This document shows, in pieces, positions 22,771-30,111 of a DNA stretch of 37,748 bases. The stretch's first letter is position 1, and each line of letters begins with the position of its first letter. The translations under genes and the position numbers were made by a program. The DNA is taken from assembly GCA_016218215.1 (NCBI GenBank), contig JACREM010000027.1, positions 1 to 37,748 of the forward strand, written 5' to 3'. The DNA comes from Candidatus Gottesmanbacteria bacterium. GTDB lineage: Bacteria > Patescibacteriota > Microgenomatia > UBA10105 > UBA927. Under the pieces are notes generated by a model. It saw only the letters and a program-made list of their open reading frames with translations, searched no databases and was not told the DNA's origin.

Positions 22771-22817
22771 TGGAAGTCATTGCGAGGGTCGACGCTTCGA
22801 TCCGCGGCAATCTTCCA
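22771..22817. repeat. ATTGCGAGG-type dispersed palindromic repeat, copy 2
   Basis: TGGAAG (22771-22776) pairs with CTTCCA (22812-22817), and ATTGC with GCAAT inside. The centre has GTCGAC and CGATCCGCG. It is placed between a stop codon and the next promoter and could act as a terminator. Confidence 0.65.
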
Positions 22818-22829
22818 GTCATTTTCTTC

Positions 22830-22858
22830 TTGACAGAATATACATTTAAATGTATAGT
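22830..22858 (+). promoter_or_regulatory. Leaderless-type promoter with built-in operator, Phd-like/PIN operon
   Basis: TTGACA (22830-22835), a 17-base spacer, TATAGT (22853-22858), then 11 bases to the ATG. The spacer holds the 18-bp perfect palindrome TATACATTT/AAATGTATA (22839-22856), a natural site for autorepression by the antitoxin. A further TTAAATGTACAT follows. Confidence 0.8.
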
Positions 22859-22869
22859 TAAATGTACAT

Positions 22870-23142
22870 ATGAATCTCATCACCACCACCGAACTACGTA
22901 CTCGTACATCTGAGTTAATCGAGGCACTGCTTTCCGGCGAATCTATTGACCTCATCCATCGGTCTAAAGTTCTTGGAGAAATTAAGCCAAAAAAGTATCA
23001 AGCAAAGACATTCACAAAAGAAACAATTGAACGACTCGCACTATTAACAAAAAAAATGAACCTTCCTAAACTCACCGATAAACAAATTGAGGTTAGATAT
23101 CGAAAACATCTCATGGAAAAATATGGCAAGGGTCTTTCTTGA
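22870..23142 (+). CDS. Phd/YefM-like antitoxin
   Basis: This 90-residue protein starts MNLITTTELRTRTSELIEALLSGESIDLIHRSKVLGEI. That matches the N-terminal Phd/YefM fold, which binds DNA: a short strand, the ELR-x-R-x-SELIEAL helix, and a hairpin that often reads HRSKPVG. The charged C-terminal half (KKYQAKTFTKETIERLALL...) would wrap and neutralise the toxin. It has no ribosome-binding site; the -10 lies 11 bases upstream, suggesting a leaderless mRNA. It overlaps the PIN toxin gene by 20 bases, the usual coupled arrangement. Confidence 0.82.
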   Translation: MNLITTTELRTRTSELIEALLSGESIDLIHRSKVLGEIKPKKYQAKTFTKETIERLALLTKKMNLPKLTDKQIEVRYRKHLMEKYGKGLS

Positions 23143-23494
23143 TACAAATATTTACGTCGATGCAGTCTACCGAAAACCGGAAGTACGATTTCAATTTCTT
23201 CACCATGAAGTGTATTACTCTTCGCTTTCCACACATATACTTTTCTACGTCCTGCACCTGAAAGTTCCAGATCCTATGGTGACGTCGGTATTAAAAGAAT
23301 TTGGTCCAATTGATTTTACTGCATCAATTTTAGAAAAAGCTCTCAATGGCCCTACGACAGATATGGAAGACAACATCCAGCTCCACTCAGCCGCAGAGGC
23401 GGAGTGCGACTATTTCCTGACAAACGACAAAAAACTCCTCTCCATGACATACTTTGGCAAAACGAGGATAGTGAACGCACTCGAGAAATCTTAG
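23123..23494 (+). CDS. PIN-domain toxin (VapC-like ribonuclease)
   Basis: From the ATG at 23123 (MARVFLDTNIYVDAV) the product is 123 residues. The preceding 12 codons in frame overlap the antitoxin and would displace the first PIN strand from the N-terminus. Acidic active-site residues are visible in FLDTNI, in the DMEDNIQLHSA segment and in YFLTNDKKLL. PIN toxins cut RNA, often tRNA or rRNA, when released from the antitoxin. It is shorter in the middle than typical VapC. Pairing of a PIN toxin with a Phd/YefM-like antitoxin is common. Confidence 0.82.
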   Translation: MARVFLDTNIYVDAVYRKPEVRFQFLHHEVYYSSLSTHILFYVLHLKVPDPMVTSVLKEFGPIDFTASILEKALNGPTTDMEDNIQLHSAAEAECDYFLTNDKKLLSMTYFGKTRIVNALEKS

Positions 23495-23615
23495 GTCGTA
23501 CAAAATTAGCAAACTCGTACAAAAAACAAACCCCCCTTCCAAAAACCATTCAACTATATATGCCACAAAAAACGTGACTGTCAAATGACTAAAGGTCGGG
23601 GGTGCATGAGGAGAG

Positions 23616-23939
23616 CTAATCCTCATCTTTCTTCATTGCGTCTTCGTAAATTTCTTTTGCCTGCGCCGCGGCTTCTTTGTCATCGACAAGTACGTCGATG
23701 AATTCGGGAATCCGCCGAGACAGCAAGACATTAATCATTGGCGTTTGTTGCCTTTGTGCGAGGACGCTAATTTTCTGCACGAGCATCAAGTTCAAGCCAG
23801 AAGCATCCATTTCTCGACCAGCTTCATTGGCGATAGATTGATAGAGCGGCTCAGCCATCACTTCGTCGCCTAACCAAATCATGTTGAGACGTGTCAGAAT
23901 TTCTTCCCCTTTGGGAAGTATTACTATCTTGTAATCCAT
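23616..23939 (-). CDS. Hypothetical 107-residue protein
   Basis: The start is the ATG at 23939 (MDYKIVILPKGEEIL), because GGAGGA sits six bases upstream; an ATG four codons earlier contains that site. The product is acidic and mostly helical (EPLYQSIANEAGREMDASGLN, LMLVQKISVLAQ, KEAAAQAKEIYEDAMKKDED) with no membrane segment or recognised motif. Neighbours are a toxin-antitoxin pair on each side, but the size and strong ribosome-binding site do not point to a toxin. Two sizeable hairpins lie in the 270 bases upstream. I do not recognise the family. Confidence 0.7.
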   Translation of the reverse strand: MDYKIVILPKGEEILTRLNMIWLGDEVMAEPLYQSIANEAGREMDASGLNLMLVQKISVLAQRQQTPMINVLLSRRIPEFIDVLVDDKEAAAQAKEIYEDAMKKDED

Positions 23940-24255
23940 AATATCCTCCATGTTATCCTAATATTTCATCCTCACACTTTTGTGCGTCTATCTGAATAGA
24001 TAGCACTTCAGGCACAAATATATGCTCAAGGTGCTATCTACTCAAGAAAGGAGATAATTTTCCGCAATATATAAATGTGCTCGTGCTAAATATCGTTCAG
24101 TCTTATAGGTAAATCGATAAAATAAGCGTCGCTTGCTGACGATCATTTATGCTGATTTACCTACTCGGGAAGCGTAACAGAAGAAGAAGAAATCAACTGC
24201 TATAGACCAAGATTTCAAAATTTAAATGAAGATTATGTATTATCCTTTAAGTACT
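23940..24255. other. Gene-free region with two strong inverted repeats upstream of the 107-residue gene
   Basis: First: AGATAGCAC (23998-24006) with GTGCTATCT (24031-24039). Second: TAGGTAAATC (24106-24115) with GATTTACCTA (24154-24163), enclosing CGTC/GACG around a seven-base loop. They could be a folded 5' leader of the minus-strand gene, or terminators. No convincing frame is present. Confidence 0.55.
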
Positions 24256-24525
24256 CTACTTATAGAGCATGCTGTGGGTACCGATAAGCTCAAATACGAC
24301 TATTCCGGGTTCTTTTTCAAAGTAAATAGCGCGCCAATCACCGGTAATATTAATACTCCGTTTCCCTTGAAAATTTCCAGTAAGTTCGTGATTACGAAGA
24401 AGCGGATGATGGGGATTTTCGAGAAACATTTGAAGACGTTCTTTGAATTTATTGCGGATGGATTTATCAGTTTTCTTAAATCGTCGCTTAAAAGAATTAT
24501 TGAAGTGAACAGTGAAAAAAATCAT
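24256..24525 (-). CDS. RelE/YafQ-family mRNA interferase toxin
   Basis: This 89-residue protein starts MIFFTVHFNNSFKRRFKKTDKSIRNKFKERLQMFLENP, followed by HPLLRNHELTGNFQGKRSINITGDWRAIYF and ELIGTHSMLYK. The basic helix pair, the H-x-L-x-G segment, the GDWRAIY strand and the terminal GTHSxLY are standard for RelE/YafQ toxins, which cleave mRNA on the ribosome. The gene begins three bases after the antitoxin stop and shares its promoter. Confidence 0.88.
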   Translation of the reverse strand: MIFFTVHFNNSFKRRFKKTDKSIRNKFKERLQMFLENPHHPLLRNHELTGNFQGKRSINITGDWRAIYFEKEPGIVVFELIGTHSMLYK

Positions 24526-24528
24526 ATC

Positions 24529-24807
24529 TCAACTCTCAAGCCACTTCATTGCATCTTTGACATTTGTAAATGCAGGTGATATCTTCCCCTGACGAATCTC
24601 CTCTTCTGCCTTTTTTAGCATCCGAAGTGTCCTTGTCCTTGGTATCTCCGGAGCTACAGAAAATCGTACCTCTTTCTTTCGTACAAAATCCTTAAGGTAC
24701 GCATTGATGACGCCGCTAAGCGTAAGCCCGATCTCCCGGGCAACTTTTTGTGCACTGCTTTTCACCGCAGGTTCGACTTTTATATTGATGACCGCTGTCT
24801 GTGCCAT
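24529..24807 (-). CDS. RelB/DinJ-family antitoxin
   Basis: This 92-residue protein starts MAQTAVINIKVEPAVKSSAQKVAREIGLTLSGVINAYLKDFVRKKEVRFSV. This is the ribbon-helix-helix N-terminal half of DinJ/RelB antitoxins (strand VINIKVE, then LGLTLSxAINxFL-like helices). The C-terminal part (ILKKAEEEIRQGKISPAFTNVKDAMKWLES-like) would bind the toxin. The ATG lies eight bases after a TATACT -10 with no ribosome-binding site, so a leaderless transcript is expected. The palindromic promoter spacer suggests autoregulation. Confidence 0.88.
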   Translation of the reverse strand: MAQTAVINIKVEPAVKSSAQKVAREIGLTLSGVINAYLKDFVRKKEVRFSVAPEIPRTRTLRMLKKAEEEIRQGKISPAFTNVKDAMKWLES

Positions 24808-24815
24808 ATAAATGA

Positions 24816-24843
24816 AGTATATACATTATATATACAATGTCAA
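24816..24843 (-). promoter_or_regulatory. Leaderless-type promoter with operator, RelB/RelE operon
   Basis: On the minus strand: TTGACA (24843-24838), a 16-base spacer, TATACT (24821-24816), then eight bases to the ATG at 24807. An inverted repeat GTATATA-N5-TATATAC spans the spacer. Confidence 0.8.
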
Positions 24844-24912
24844 TACATTTCATCTTCAAGTGAAACCTGTGCTACAATCTCTCCTATCTTACAAAATTTC
24901 AGATATCAAATC

Positions 24913-24961
24913 TTTTATATTTGATCCTTTATTTTTGATATTTGATTTTTAATTTTTGATA
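24913..24961. repeat. Period-7 array (TTTGATT type) before the GT2 gene
   Basis: Seven units: TTTTATA, TTTGATC, CTTTATT, TTTGATA, TTTGATT, TTTAATT, TTTGATA, ending five bases before the ATG at 24967. Confidence 0.85.
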
Positions 24962-24966
24962 TAGGT

Positions 24967-25668
24967 ATGCTCTCCTCCCTCACCATCACCATCCCTGCAC
25001 ACAATGAAGAACTCACGCTTGGTACTGCCATAAAAGAAGCTCTCGAGGTCGGAAAAATTGTCGCAAAAACATTTGAACTTCTGCTTATCGATGATGGGTC
25101 GAGAGACTCGACCGGACACATCATGGATCAGTACGCCAAAAGACACGGAGAAATCAACATCCTCCATCACAACATAAACCAGGGTTTTACCGGAGCAATC
25201 CAAAGTTGTTACGAAAATGCGTCCAAGCACTGGGTATTTTTAGCCCCAGCAGACGGGCAGATCCACATAAGCGATCTATCCCTTTTTATAGAAAAATCAA
25301 AAGGCGCGGATGTCATCATCGGGTATAGAAAAACTCGACCGGAGTCTATCGTACGAAAAATAAACTCTCAACTCTTTCATACGCTCTATCGAACGCTCTT
25401 TGGCATTACGCTTAAAGAAATCTCGACAGCCATCCTCTGGAAAAAAGAAATTCTCGACCACATCGCCATCACGTCACACCCAAGAAGTGCCATGATCCAG
25501 GCAGAAGCACTCTATAAAGCGAAATTACTGGGAGCAAAGTTTTCTGAAGTCGCCGTCCCCTACTACGCGAGAAAAGCAGGACGTGCACACGGCACTGATC
25601 CTCTGATGATACTCCAAACACTCAAAGAGATGCTGAGGCTTTGGTGGGAGATGAAAATAAGGGTTTAG
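24967..25668 (+). CDS. Family 2 glycosyltransferase (polyprenyl-phosphate sugar transferase-like)
   Basis: This 233-residue single-domain GT-A enzyme starts MLSSLTITIPAHNEELTLG. It then has LLIDDGSRDST, NQGFTGAIQSCYENA, the metal site APADGQIHISDL and IIGYRKTRPES. There are no C-terminal membrane helices, as in the short DPM1-like enzymes. It would load a sugar onto a polyprenyl phosphate carrier for the membrane enzymes around it. The start codon directly follows a heptamer array, and no clear ribosome-binding site is present. Its stop codon (TAG, 25666-25668) begins the next heptamer element. Confidence 0.86.
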   Translation: MLSSLTITIPAHNEELTLGTAIKEALEVGKIVAKTFELLLIDDGSRDSTGHIMDQYAKRHGEINILHHNINQGFTGAIQSCYENASKHWVFLAPADGQIHISDLSLFIEKSKGADVIIGYRKTRPESIVRKINSQLFHTLYRTLFGITLKEISTAILWKKEILDHIAITSHPRSAMIQAEALYKAKLLGAKFSEVAVPYYARKAGRAHGTDPLMILQTLKEMLRLWWEMKIRV

Positions 25669-25729
25669 TATTAAGTATAAAGTATTAAGTAGAAATTCCC
25701 CCTAATACTTAATACTGACCCCTTAATAC
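25667..25729. repeat. Nine-unit palindromic heptamer element between convergent genes
   Basis: Units AGTATTA, AGTATAA, AGTATTA, AGTAGAA, ATTCCCC, CTAATAC, TTAATAC, TGACCCC, TTAATAC. It supplies part of the stop codon on one side and the TAA of the opposite gene on the other. Confidence 0.88.
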
Positions 25730-27510
25730 TGAACTTTATAAATCCTCACCTGTTCGCTTCTATAGACCTCTATGAGCTCCGGATAATACGTTGTGAGTTC
25801 CGGGGTATAATGTGCAATCTCGCGCTCCTCCGGCCCGTAAAACACATACGAAATTCCCTCTGACTTAAGAAAATTCATCTCTGCTTCACGGCCAAGGTGA
25901 TTCTGATAAAAATTATACATCGCGGCTTCTTTTTCTTCTGCTTTCACCGTGTTTGCGTGTCCGAGATAGGCAGTGTTTCCGGCATATACCGGGATATAAT
26001 TTCCTGTGGTAATTCCGGAAAATACCACCGCGTCCCGCGGGGTATATACCTGTAGCCAGGTGAGGCCGTCAATGAGTACTTTCATAGGATACATGACTTC
26101 AGCACCATGAGGAACGATAGGGTACGTCGCGCGCAGTTTATGATCGACAAAATCCCGTAACCAAAGATAGGAAGAGCCCATACTACCAAAGGCAAAAAGG
26201 ATGATCACTGTTGGAATAACCAATTTCCAATATCCAATACACAACAAGGAAAGAATTTTTTTTGTCTGACGACTGATAGCTGACGACTGATAGCTAAGCT
26301 GCACCAATCCCCACATCCCCACGAGCGCAAGCGGCACATGCGGTATCATCTCGGTAAAGCGTGTCGGCGACTGCTCAGGAATTTTGTCAAAGACAAAAAG
26401 AAATAAAAGCCAAGAAAATATCCAGACGACAAATATCCCCATTTTCTTAGCAGTACTCCACCCTTTGGTACATATCCATATCAATATACCAAGAAACCCC
26501 AAAGGCAAAACCGGTCCTACCGCCATAAAATACTCCGGAAATGAAAATTTCGTCGGATGCAGGACGTCAAACTCAACCAGCCGCTTCCAGGGATAACGGG
26601 TAAAAAGAAGTGAAAAATACAGAAGCGTCGGCACCGAAAGAATGAAAAACAACATACGTCCGTAGACCGATTCAACAAACCAAAGTTTAATATTTGAATA
26701 CAATTCTCTCATTTTCATTTTACCCGCCCATATCACCACACTCACCTCACCTATCGACACAAATCCAAGAATTGTGTAGATAAATACGAGAGCCGGAGGA
26801 AAAATGATGCCGAGGACAATACCAACAACTCCTAAGAACAAATAATTTCCTGAAAGTTTTTTTGAAATAAATCCACTTTTATCCGCCGTAGCTCCAGACT
26901 CATATTGAGCGAAGGAGGACGCAAACACCCAGAGGATGAATAGTAAAAGCCCTTGGCCAAAAAGCACATGCGGCATAAACGTCATGCGCTGATTGCTGTC
27001 GACCACCGACCACCAGGGCATAAATCCTCCAAACCTGGGCCATCCTTCCACCAATTCAAATTTTGGCCATGTAGACGCAGTCGCGGCAAGAAGAAATGTA
27101 AGGTATGAAATCGTTTCCTGTCCTTTTTCGCTAAACACCCACTGGCTCACTTTCCAGAGTATATACAGATACAAAAATCCAAAAAACACGCGCATCGCGT
27201 GATACGAAATCCAGACATACGGCGTCTGTATGTGCGACCAGTCAGACACTCTGCCGATAAAAACATAAAGCACCTGAGACAGACCTGGCGCGTGCGGCTC
27301 AGATGTATATTTTTCTGTCGCAAGCCATTTCCCCTCTTTCCCCTGCCGGATACGGGAAAGATAAAAATTGTAGTCAGTATAAAAATTATGAACGAGTTCA
27401 AAATACCGGTCATCATGAATACTCGAACTTCTGTATAGTTCATAAAACGTCGGCATCATGGAGAAAAAAAGAAGGAAGAGGATGGTCGCGATAGGGAAAA
27501 ACTTACGCAT
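25723..27510 (-). CDS. Polytopic GT-C-like membrane glycosyltransferase
   Basis: This 595-residue protein begins MRKFFPIATILFLLFFSMMP. After the first helix, SSIHDDRYFELVHNFYTDYNFYLSRIRQGKEGKW carries the acidic DD region. A loop RFGGFMPWWSVVDSNQRMTF follows after three helices. About ten helices in all precede the soluble C-terminal domain (VYTPRDAVVFSGITTGNYIPVYAG ... ISYVFYGPEEREIAHYTPEL ... YPELIEVYRSEQVRIYKVQY). This matches the C-terminal domains of the genes at 5463 and 19474. Two heptamer runs lie in frame (26220-26247 and 26267-26301), encoding CIGYWKLVIP and SYQSSAISRQ. The last codons and stop lie in a heptamer element. Confidence 0.75.
   Translation of the reverse strand: MRKFFPIATILFLLFFSMMPTFYELYRSSSIHDDRYFELVHNFYTDYNFYLSRIRQGKEGKWLATEKYTSEPHAPGLSQVLYVFIGRVSDWSHIQTPYVWISYHAMRVFFGFLYLYILWKVSQWVFSEKGQETISYLTFLLAATASTWPKFELVEGWPRFGGFMPWWSVVDSNQRMTFMPHVLFGQGLLLFILWVFASSFAQYESGATADKSGFISKKLSGNYLFLGVVGIVLGIIFPPALVFIYTILGFVSIGEVSVVIWAGKMKMRELYSNIKLWFVESVYGRMLFFILSVPTLLYFSLLFTRYPWKRLVEFDVLHPTKFSFPEYFMAVGPVLPLGFLGILIWICTKGWSTAKKMGIFVVWIFSWLLFLFVFDKIPEQSPTRFTEMIPHVPLALVGMWGLVQLSYQSSAISRQTKKILSLLCIGYWKLVIPTVIILFAFGSMGSSYLWLRDFVDHKLRATYPIVPHGAEVMYPMKVLIDGLTWLQVYTPRDAVVFSGITTGNYIPVYAGNTAYLGHANTVKAEEKEAAMYNFYQNHLGREAEMNFLKSEGISYVFYGPEEREIAHYTPELTTYYPELIEVYRSEQVRIYKVQY
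26220..26301. repeat. Two adjacent period-7 arrays inside the GT-C gene
   Basis: CCAATTT, CCAATAT, CCAATAC, ACAACAA (26220-26247), then TGACGAC, TGATAGC, TGACGAC, TGATAGC, TAAGCTG (26267-26301); two different unit families 20 bp apart in a cytoplasmic loop. Confidence 0.8.
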
Positions 27511-27520
27511 GATTATTATG

Positions 27521-27590
27521 AGTATTAAGGGATCGGTATTAAGTATTAGGGGGTTTGCTAAATACTTAATACTTGACCCTAAATACTTTT
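27521..27590. repeat. Ten-unit palindromic heptamer element in a divergent promoter region
   Basis: Units AGTATTA, AGGGATC, GGTATTA, AGTATTA, GGGGGTT, TGCTAAA, TACTTAA, TACTTGA, CCCTAAA, TACTTTT: exactly 70 bp, between the start codons at 27510 and 27637. Confidence 0.88.
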
Positions 27591-27636
27591 TCCATAACTC
27601 CCACTATACCAGGATTTCCGAGAGTGGTGTACTATT

Positions 27637-28326
27637 ATGTTTATGAAAGAACCCACTGATGACTACCTCAAAACCCTCATCACCGCATGCGCGATAAGCG
27701 GGACACTTGTCATACTCATATTCATGTTTCATGAATGGACAAAACCACGAAGCGGTACCGTCGTCCTACCGGGCGGCATCACCTATCTTGGCCCATCTCC
27801 TGTAAAACAGAATCTGGCTTCTACGGAAACGAAAATAACTCCTCTACCATCTCTCATGATTCCCACAGATACGACAAGCTGGAAATCATTTTCCGGCTCG
27901 ATATACCCTTACACATTCTCATACCCCGGATCTTTGGAGCTCGGCGTTTTTCCCAATGACCCGTTTGATGCTGTCACTATTTTTTGGGGAAACACCAATT
28001 CCCAGGAAAATGTATTTTTGAGAGTCGAAAATCTCAATAAGATCAAAGACGCAGCGCCTTTTATCTCAAAATCAAAAGATGATTACGCCAACTGGTGGTG
28101 GAAACAATACGCGTGGAAAAGCGTTGAGAGTGTCACAAAATTTAAAACAAGCCAGGGCCTCACCGCCCACCGCGCCAAATATAGAGACGGTACAGGAAAC
28201 GTGCCGTACGACAATGTGTTTCTCGAGGTTCCCGGCAAGCCTGAGCTTGTCATCTGGATGGCTACCCGCCTCCTCTCTCCCGCGGTCTTTGATAAAGTAG
28301 TAGATTCTGTGCGATGGGGAAAATAA
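27637..28326 (+). CDS. Membrane-anchored extracytoplasmic protein of unknown function
   Basis: This 229-residue protein (an ATG two codons later is equally possible) has a single N-terminal membrane helix (about residues 13-31, LITACAISGTLVILIFMF). A proline/threonine-rich linker follows, to about residue 80. The globular domain begins SWKSFSGSIYPYTFSYPGSLELGVFPNDPFDAVTIFW. The pattern Y-x-F-x-YP-x-x-W/L and the ending VFDKVVDSVRW resemble PsbP-like or related lipoprotein-type domains frequent in CPR genomes; here the resemblance is by eye. It probably faces outward. The genes on both sides encode membrane glycosyltransferases. Confidence 0.7.
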   Translation: MFMKEPTDDYLKTLITACAISGTLVILIFMFHEWTKPRSGTVVLPGGITYLGPSPVKQNLASTETKITPLPSLMIPTDTTSWKSFSGSIYPYTFSYPGSLELGVFPNDPFDAVTIFWGNTNSQENVFLRVENLNKIKDAAPFISKSKDDYANWWWKQYAWKSVESVTKFKTSQGLTAHRAKYRDGTGNVPYDNVFLEVPGKPELVIWMATRLLSPAVFDKVVDSVRWGK

Positions 28327-28329
28327 AAC

Positions 28330-28364
28330 TGAATATTGAATACTGAATTGTGAATACTGAATAG
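28330..28364. repeat. Period-7 array (TGAATAC type), intergenic
   Basis: Five units directly after a stop codon: TGAATAT, TGAATAC, TGAATTG, TGAATAC, TGAATAG. Confidence 0.88.
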
Positions 28365-28400
28365 AACAAACAATTACGGGTGGCGACCGAAGTCATCTTC

Positions 28401-28476
28401 AAGGCCAGGCCTTGAAACGGCTTGACCCCGCAGGTTGAGTTTTACGAAATCCCCTTGAGGGAGAAGGCCTGGCCTT
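28401..28476. repeat. GGCCAGGCC double-palindrome element, copy 9 (long-loop variant)
   Basis: The arms are at 28401-28413 and 28464-28476 with a 50-base loop. The loop start (GAAACGGCTTGACCCCGCAGG) matches other copies; the remainder appears to be an insertion. Confidence 0.88.
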
Positions 28477-28499
28477 ATGAAAATATCGCAATAAATTTT

Positions 28500-28534
28500 T
28501 TGTGTATTGTGAATTGGATATTGGTAGTATTGTC
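28500..28534. repeat. Period-7 array (TTGGATA type) before a GT-C gene
   Basis: Units TTGTGTA, TTGTGAA, TTGGATA, TTGGTAG, TATTGTC, five bases before the ATG at 28539. It contains TTGTGA-N16-TATTGT, a plausible promoter within the repeat. Confidence 0.82.
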
Positions 28535-28538
28535 TTCT

Positions 28539-30098
28539 ATGGAACTCATCTTCATTACACTCATTAGCTCCCTCTTCCTCTCCCTCGAATTTCTCCCCTA
28601 TTTTTACGCCCTCACAATCACCCCAAAAGGCTTTGTTTTCCTCGGAGTCACACACTATGCCTACGATTATTTTTACTACCTATCCCACATGGCGCAGGGT
28701 GCAAGTCACCTATTCTTTTCTACCAATCTTCATTCCGGCGAAATGCAAGTCTACACTTACATTGGCTGGGTCTACGTTCTGTGGGGGAAACTCTTTTCTA
28801 TCTTCGGCATCTTTCAGACAGTCGGGTACCAGCTCGCATCGTTTTTCATGATGCTTTTGTTTCTTTTTATCCTCTACAAATTTCTTCAATCGGTTTTCCT
28901 GGATTCCTGGACTAAACGCGTTGGCGCGTTTTTTTTATTTTTGTTTAGTAATGCTCTTATTACGTTTCAAAACGGCCACCTCACGTTTTTTGACACGTGG
29001 AGCAACATCGGTACGCCGTTTATCCGCCTTGAGATGGTGCCGCATCATCTTCTAACCCAGACCCTCCTCGTCGCCTCCCTCTTTCTCGTCTTTTCCCGCC
29101 GCTCTAAGCTTATAGCTTTCAGCTGTCAGCTATTAGCTATTAGCTTTCTCTTAAGCACCCTCCAGCCGCTCCAATGGGCACTCATGGGGGGAAGTATTGG
29201 CATCATCTCTTTTCTTTTAAAACCATCTCTTAAGTCTCTCCTCCCCGGAATCCTCTGGATCCTCGCAGGACTGCCATCTGTACTAACGTTTCGTGCTCTC
29301 TTTCAAACCCAGCCTTATGTCAACACAATGACCTGGGAAGCCGCACAACAACAGGTCTACTCTCTCATCGACTTTTTTACGTATAACGGCATAGTCGCGA
29401 TCCTAGGCTCAATCGGACTGCCATTTATACTTCGGAAACATACCAAACCACTGACCCTCCTCCTTTTTTACTCTTTCCTTTCTATCACTCTATTTTTCTC
29501 TCCTCTTCCCCAATACTTTTCTCTTCTCAATATCCGCTTCCTCTCCTCCCTCCCAACCCTCCTTTTTGCAGTCTCAACAGTGGAGCTTTTCAGCTTTCAG
29601 CTTTCAGCTTTCAGCCGTAAAATAAAAATTAATTCTTCCTTGTTGGTTATTGTGTATTGGATATTGGGCATTGGTAGTATTGCATTCCTTGCTCCTCCCC
29701 TCTTTTTCCAGATGAAACAGCGCCTCGATTATGATGTAAACAACGCCTATTTCTATGTGTCAAAAGGAGCGTACGATGCACTCGTCTATGCACCAAAAGT
29801 ATCGACCATAGACGATGTTTTTCTCGTCCAGTGGCCATTTTCAGCGCCATTTACCGGACTCTCAGGACGCAGGGAATATGATTCAAATTTTCTCGCGACG
29901 ATAAATATAAAAGTGAAAGAGCCAAAAGCACGTGCATTTTTTGAAGGAAAAATGAGAGAAGAGGAAATGCGGTCATTTCTCAAAGAAAACAGGATCACCC
30001 GCATCATCACCTACCCATGGACGTTTCAAACGCCTCTATCCTTCATGAAAGAACTCTACAAAACAGAAATACTTGCAATTTATTCTGTAACGATCTAA
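28539..30098 (+). CDS. Polytopic GT-C-like membrane glycosyltransferase
   Basis: From the ATG at 28539 (MELIFITLISSLFLSLEFLP) the protein is 519 residues. The longer frame upstream runs through a GGCCAGGCC element and a heptamer array and is unlikely. The first loop has FLGVTHYAYDYFYYLSHMAQG and HSGEMQVYTYIGW. About ten helices and a soluble C-terminal domain follow (VFLVQWPFSAPFTGLSGRREYDSNF ... ITRIITYP ... ILAIYSVTI), related to that of the other GT-C genes here. Three heptamer arrays (29106-29147, 29584-29618, 29643-29684) lie in the frame and encode hydrophobic segments such as IAFSCQLLAISF and SFQLSAFSRK. Confidence 0.72.
   Translation: MELIFITLISSLFLSLEFLPYFYALTITPKGFVFLGVTHYAYDYFYYLSHMAQGASHLFFSTNLHSGEMQVYTYIGWVYVLWGKLFSIFGIFQTVGYQLASFFMMLLFLFILYKFLQSVFLDSWTKRVGAFFLFLFSNALITFQNGHLTFFDTWSNIGTPFIRLEMVPHHLLTQTLLVASLFLVFSRRSKLIAFSCQLLAISFLLSTLQPLQWALMGGSIGIISFLLKPSLKSLLPGILWILAGLPSVLTFRALFQTQPYVNTMTWEAAQQQVYSLIDFFTYNGIVAILGSIGLPFILRKHTKPLTLLLFYSFLSITLFFSPLPQYFSLLNIRFLSSLPTLLFAVSTVELFSFQLSAFSRKIKINSSLLVIVYWILGIGSIAFLAPPLFFQMKQRLDYDVNNAYFYVSKGAYDALVYAPKVSTIDDVFLVQWPFSAPFTGLSGRREYDSNFLATINIKVKEPKARAFFEGKMREEEMRSFLKENRITRIITYPWTFQTPLSFMKELYKTEILAIYSVTI
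29106..29147. repeat. Period-7 array (TAGCTTT/CAGCTAT type) inside a GT-C gene
   Basis: Units AAGCTTA, TAGCTTT, CAGCTGT, CAGCTAT, TAGCTAT, TAGCTTT in frame. Confidence 0.82.
29584..29684. repeat. Two period-7 arrays (AGCTTTC and TTGGATA types) inside a GT-C gene
   Basis: GCTTTTC, AGCTTTC (three times), AGCCGTA (29584-29618), then TTGGTTA, TTGTGTA, TTGGATA, TTGGGCA, TTGGTAG, TATTGCA (29643-29684). Confidence 0.85.
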
Positions 30099-30111
30099 TA
30101 CTATACTTAGT

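Noticed and set aside
24226-24579. Plus-strand frame opposite the RelE-type toxin
   Set aside because: The minus-strand frame has clear RelE/YafQ motifs and a coupled antitoxin.
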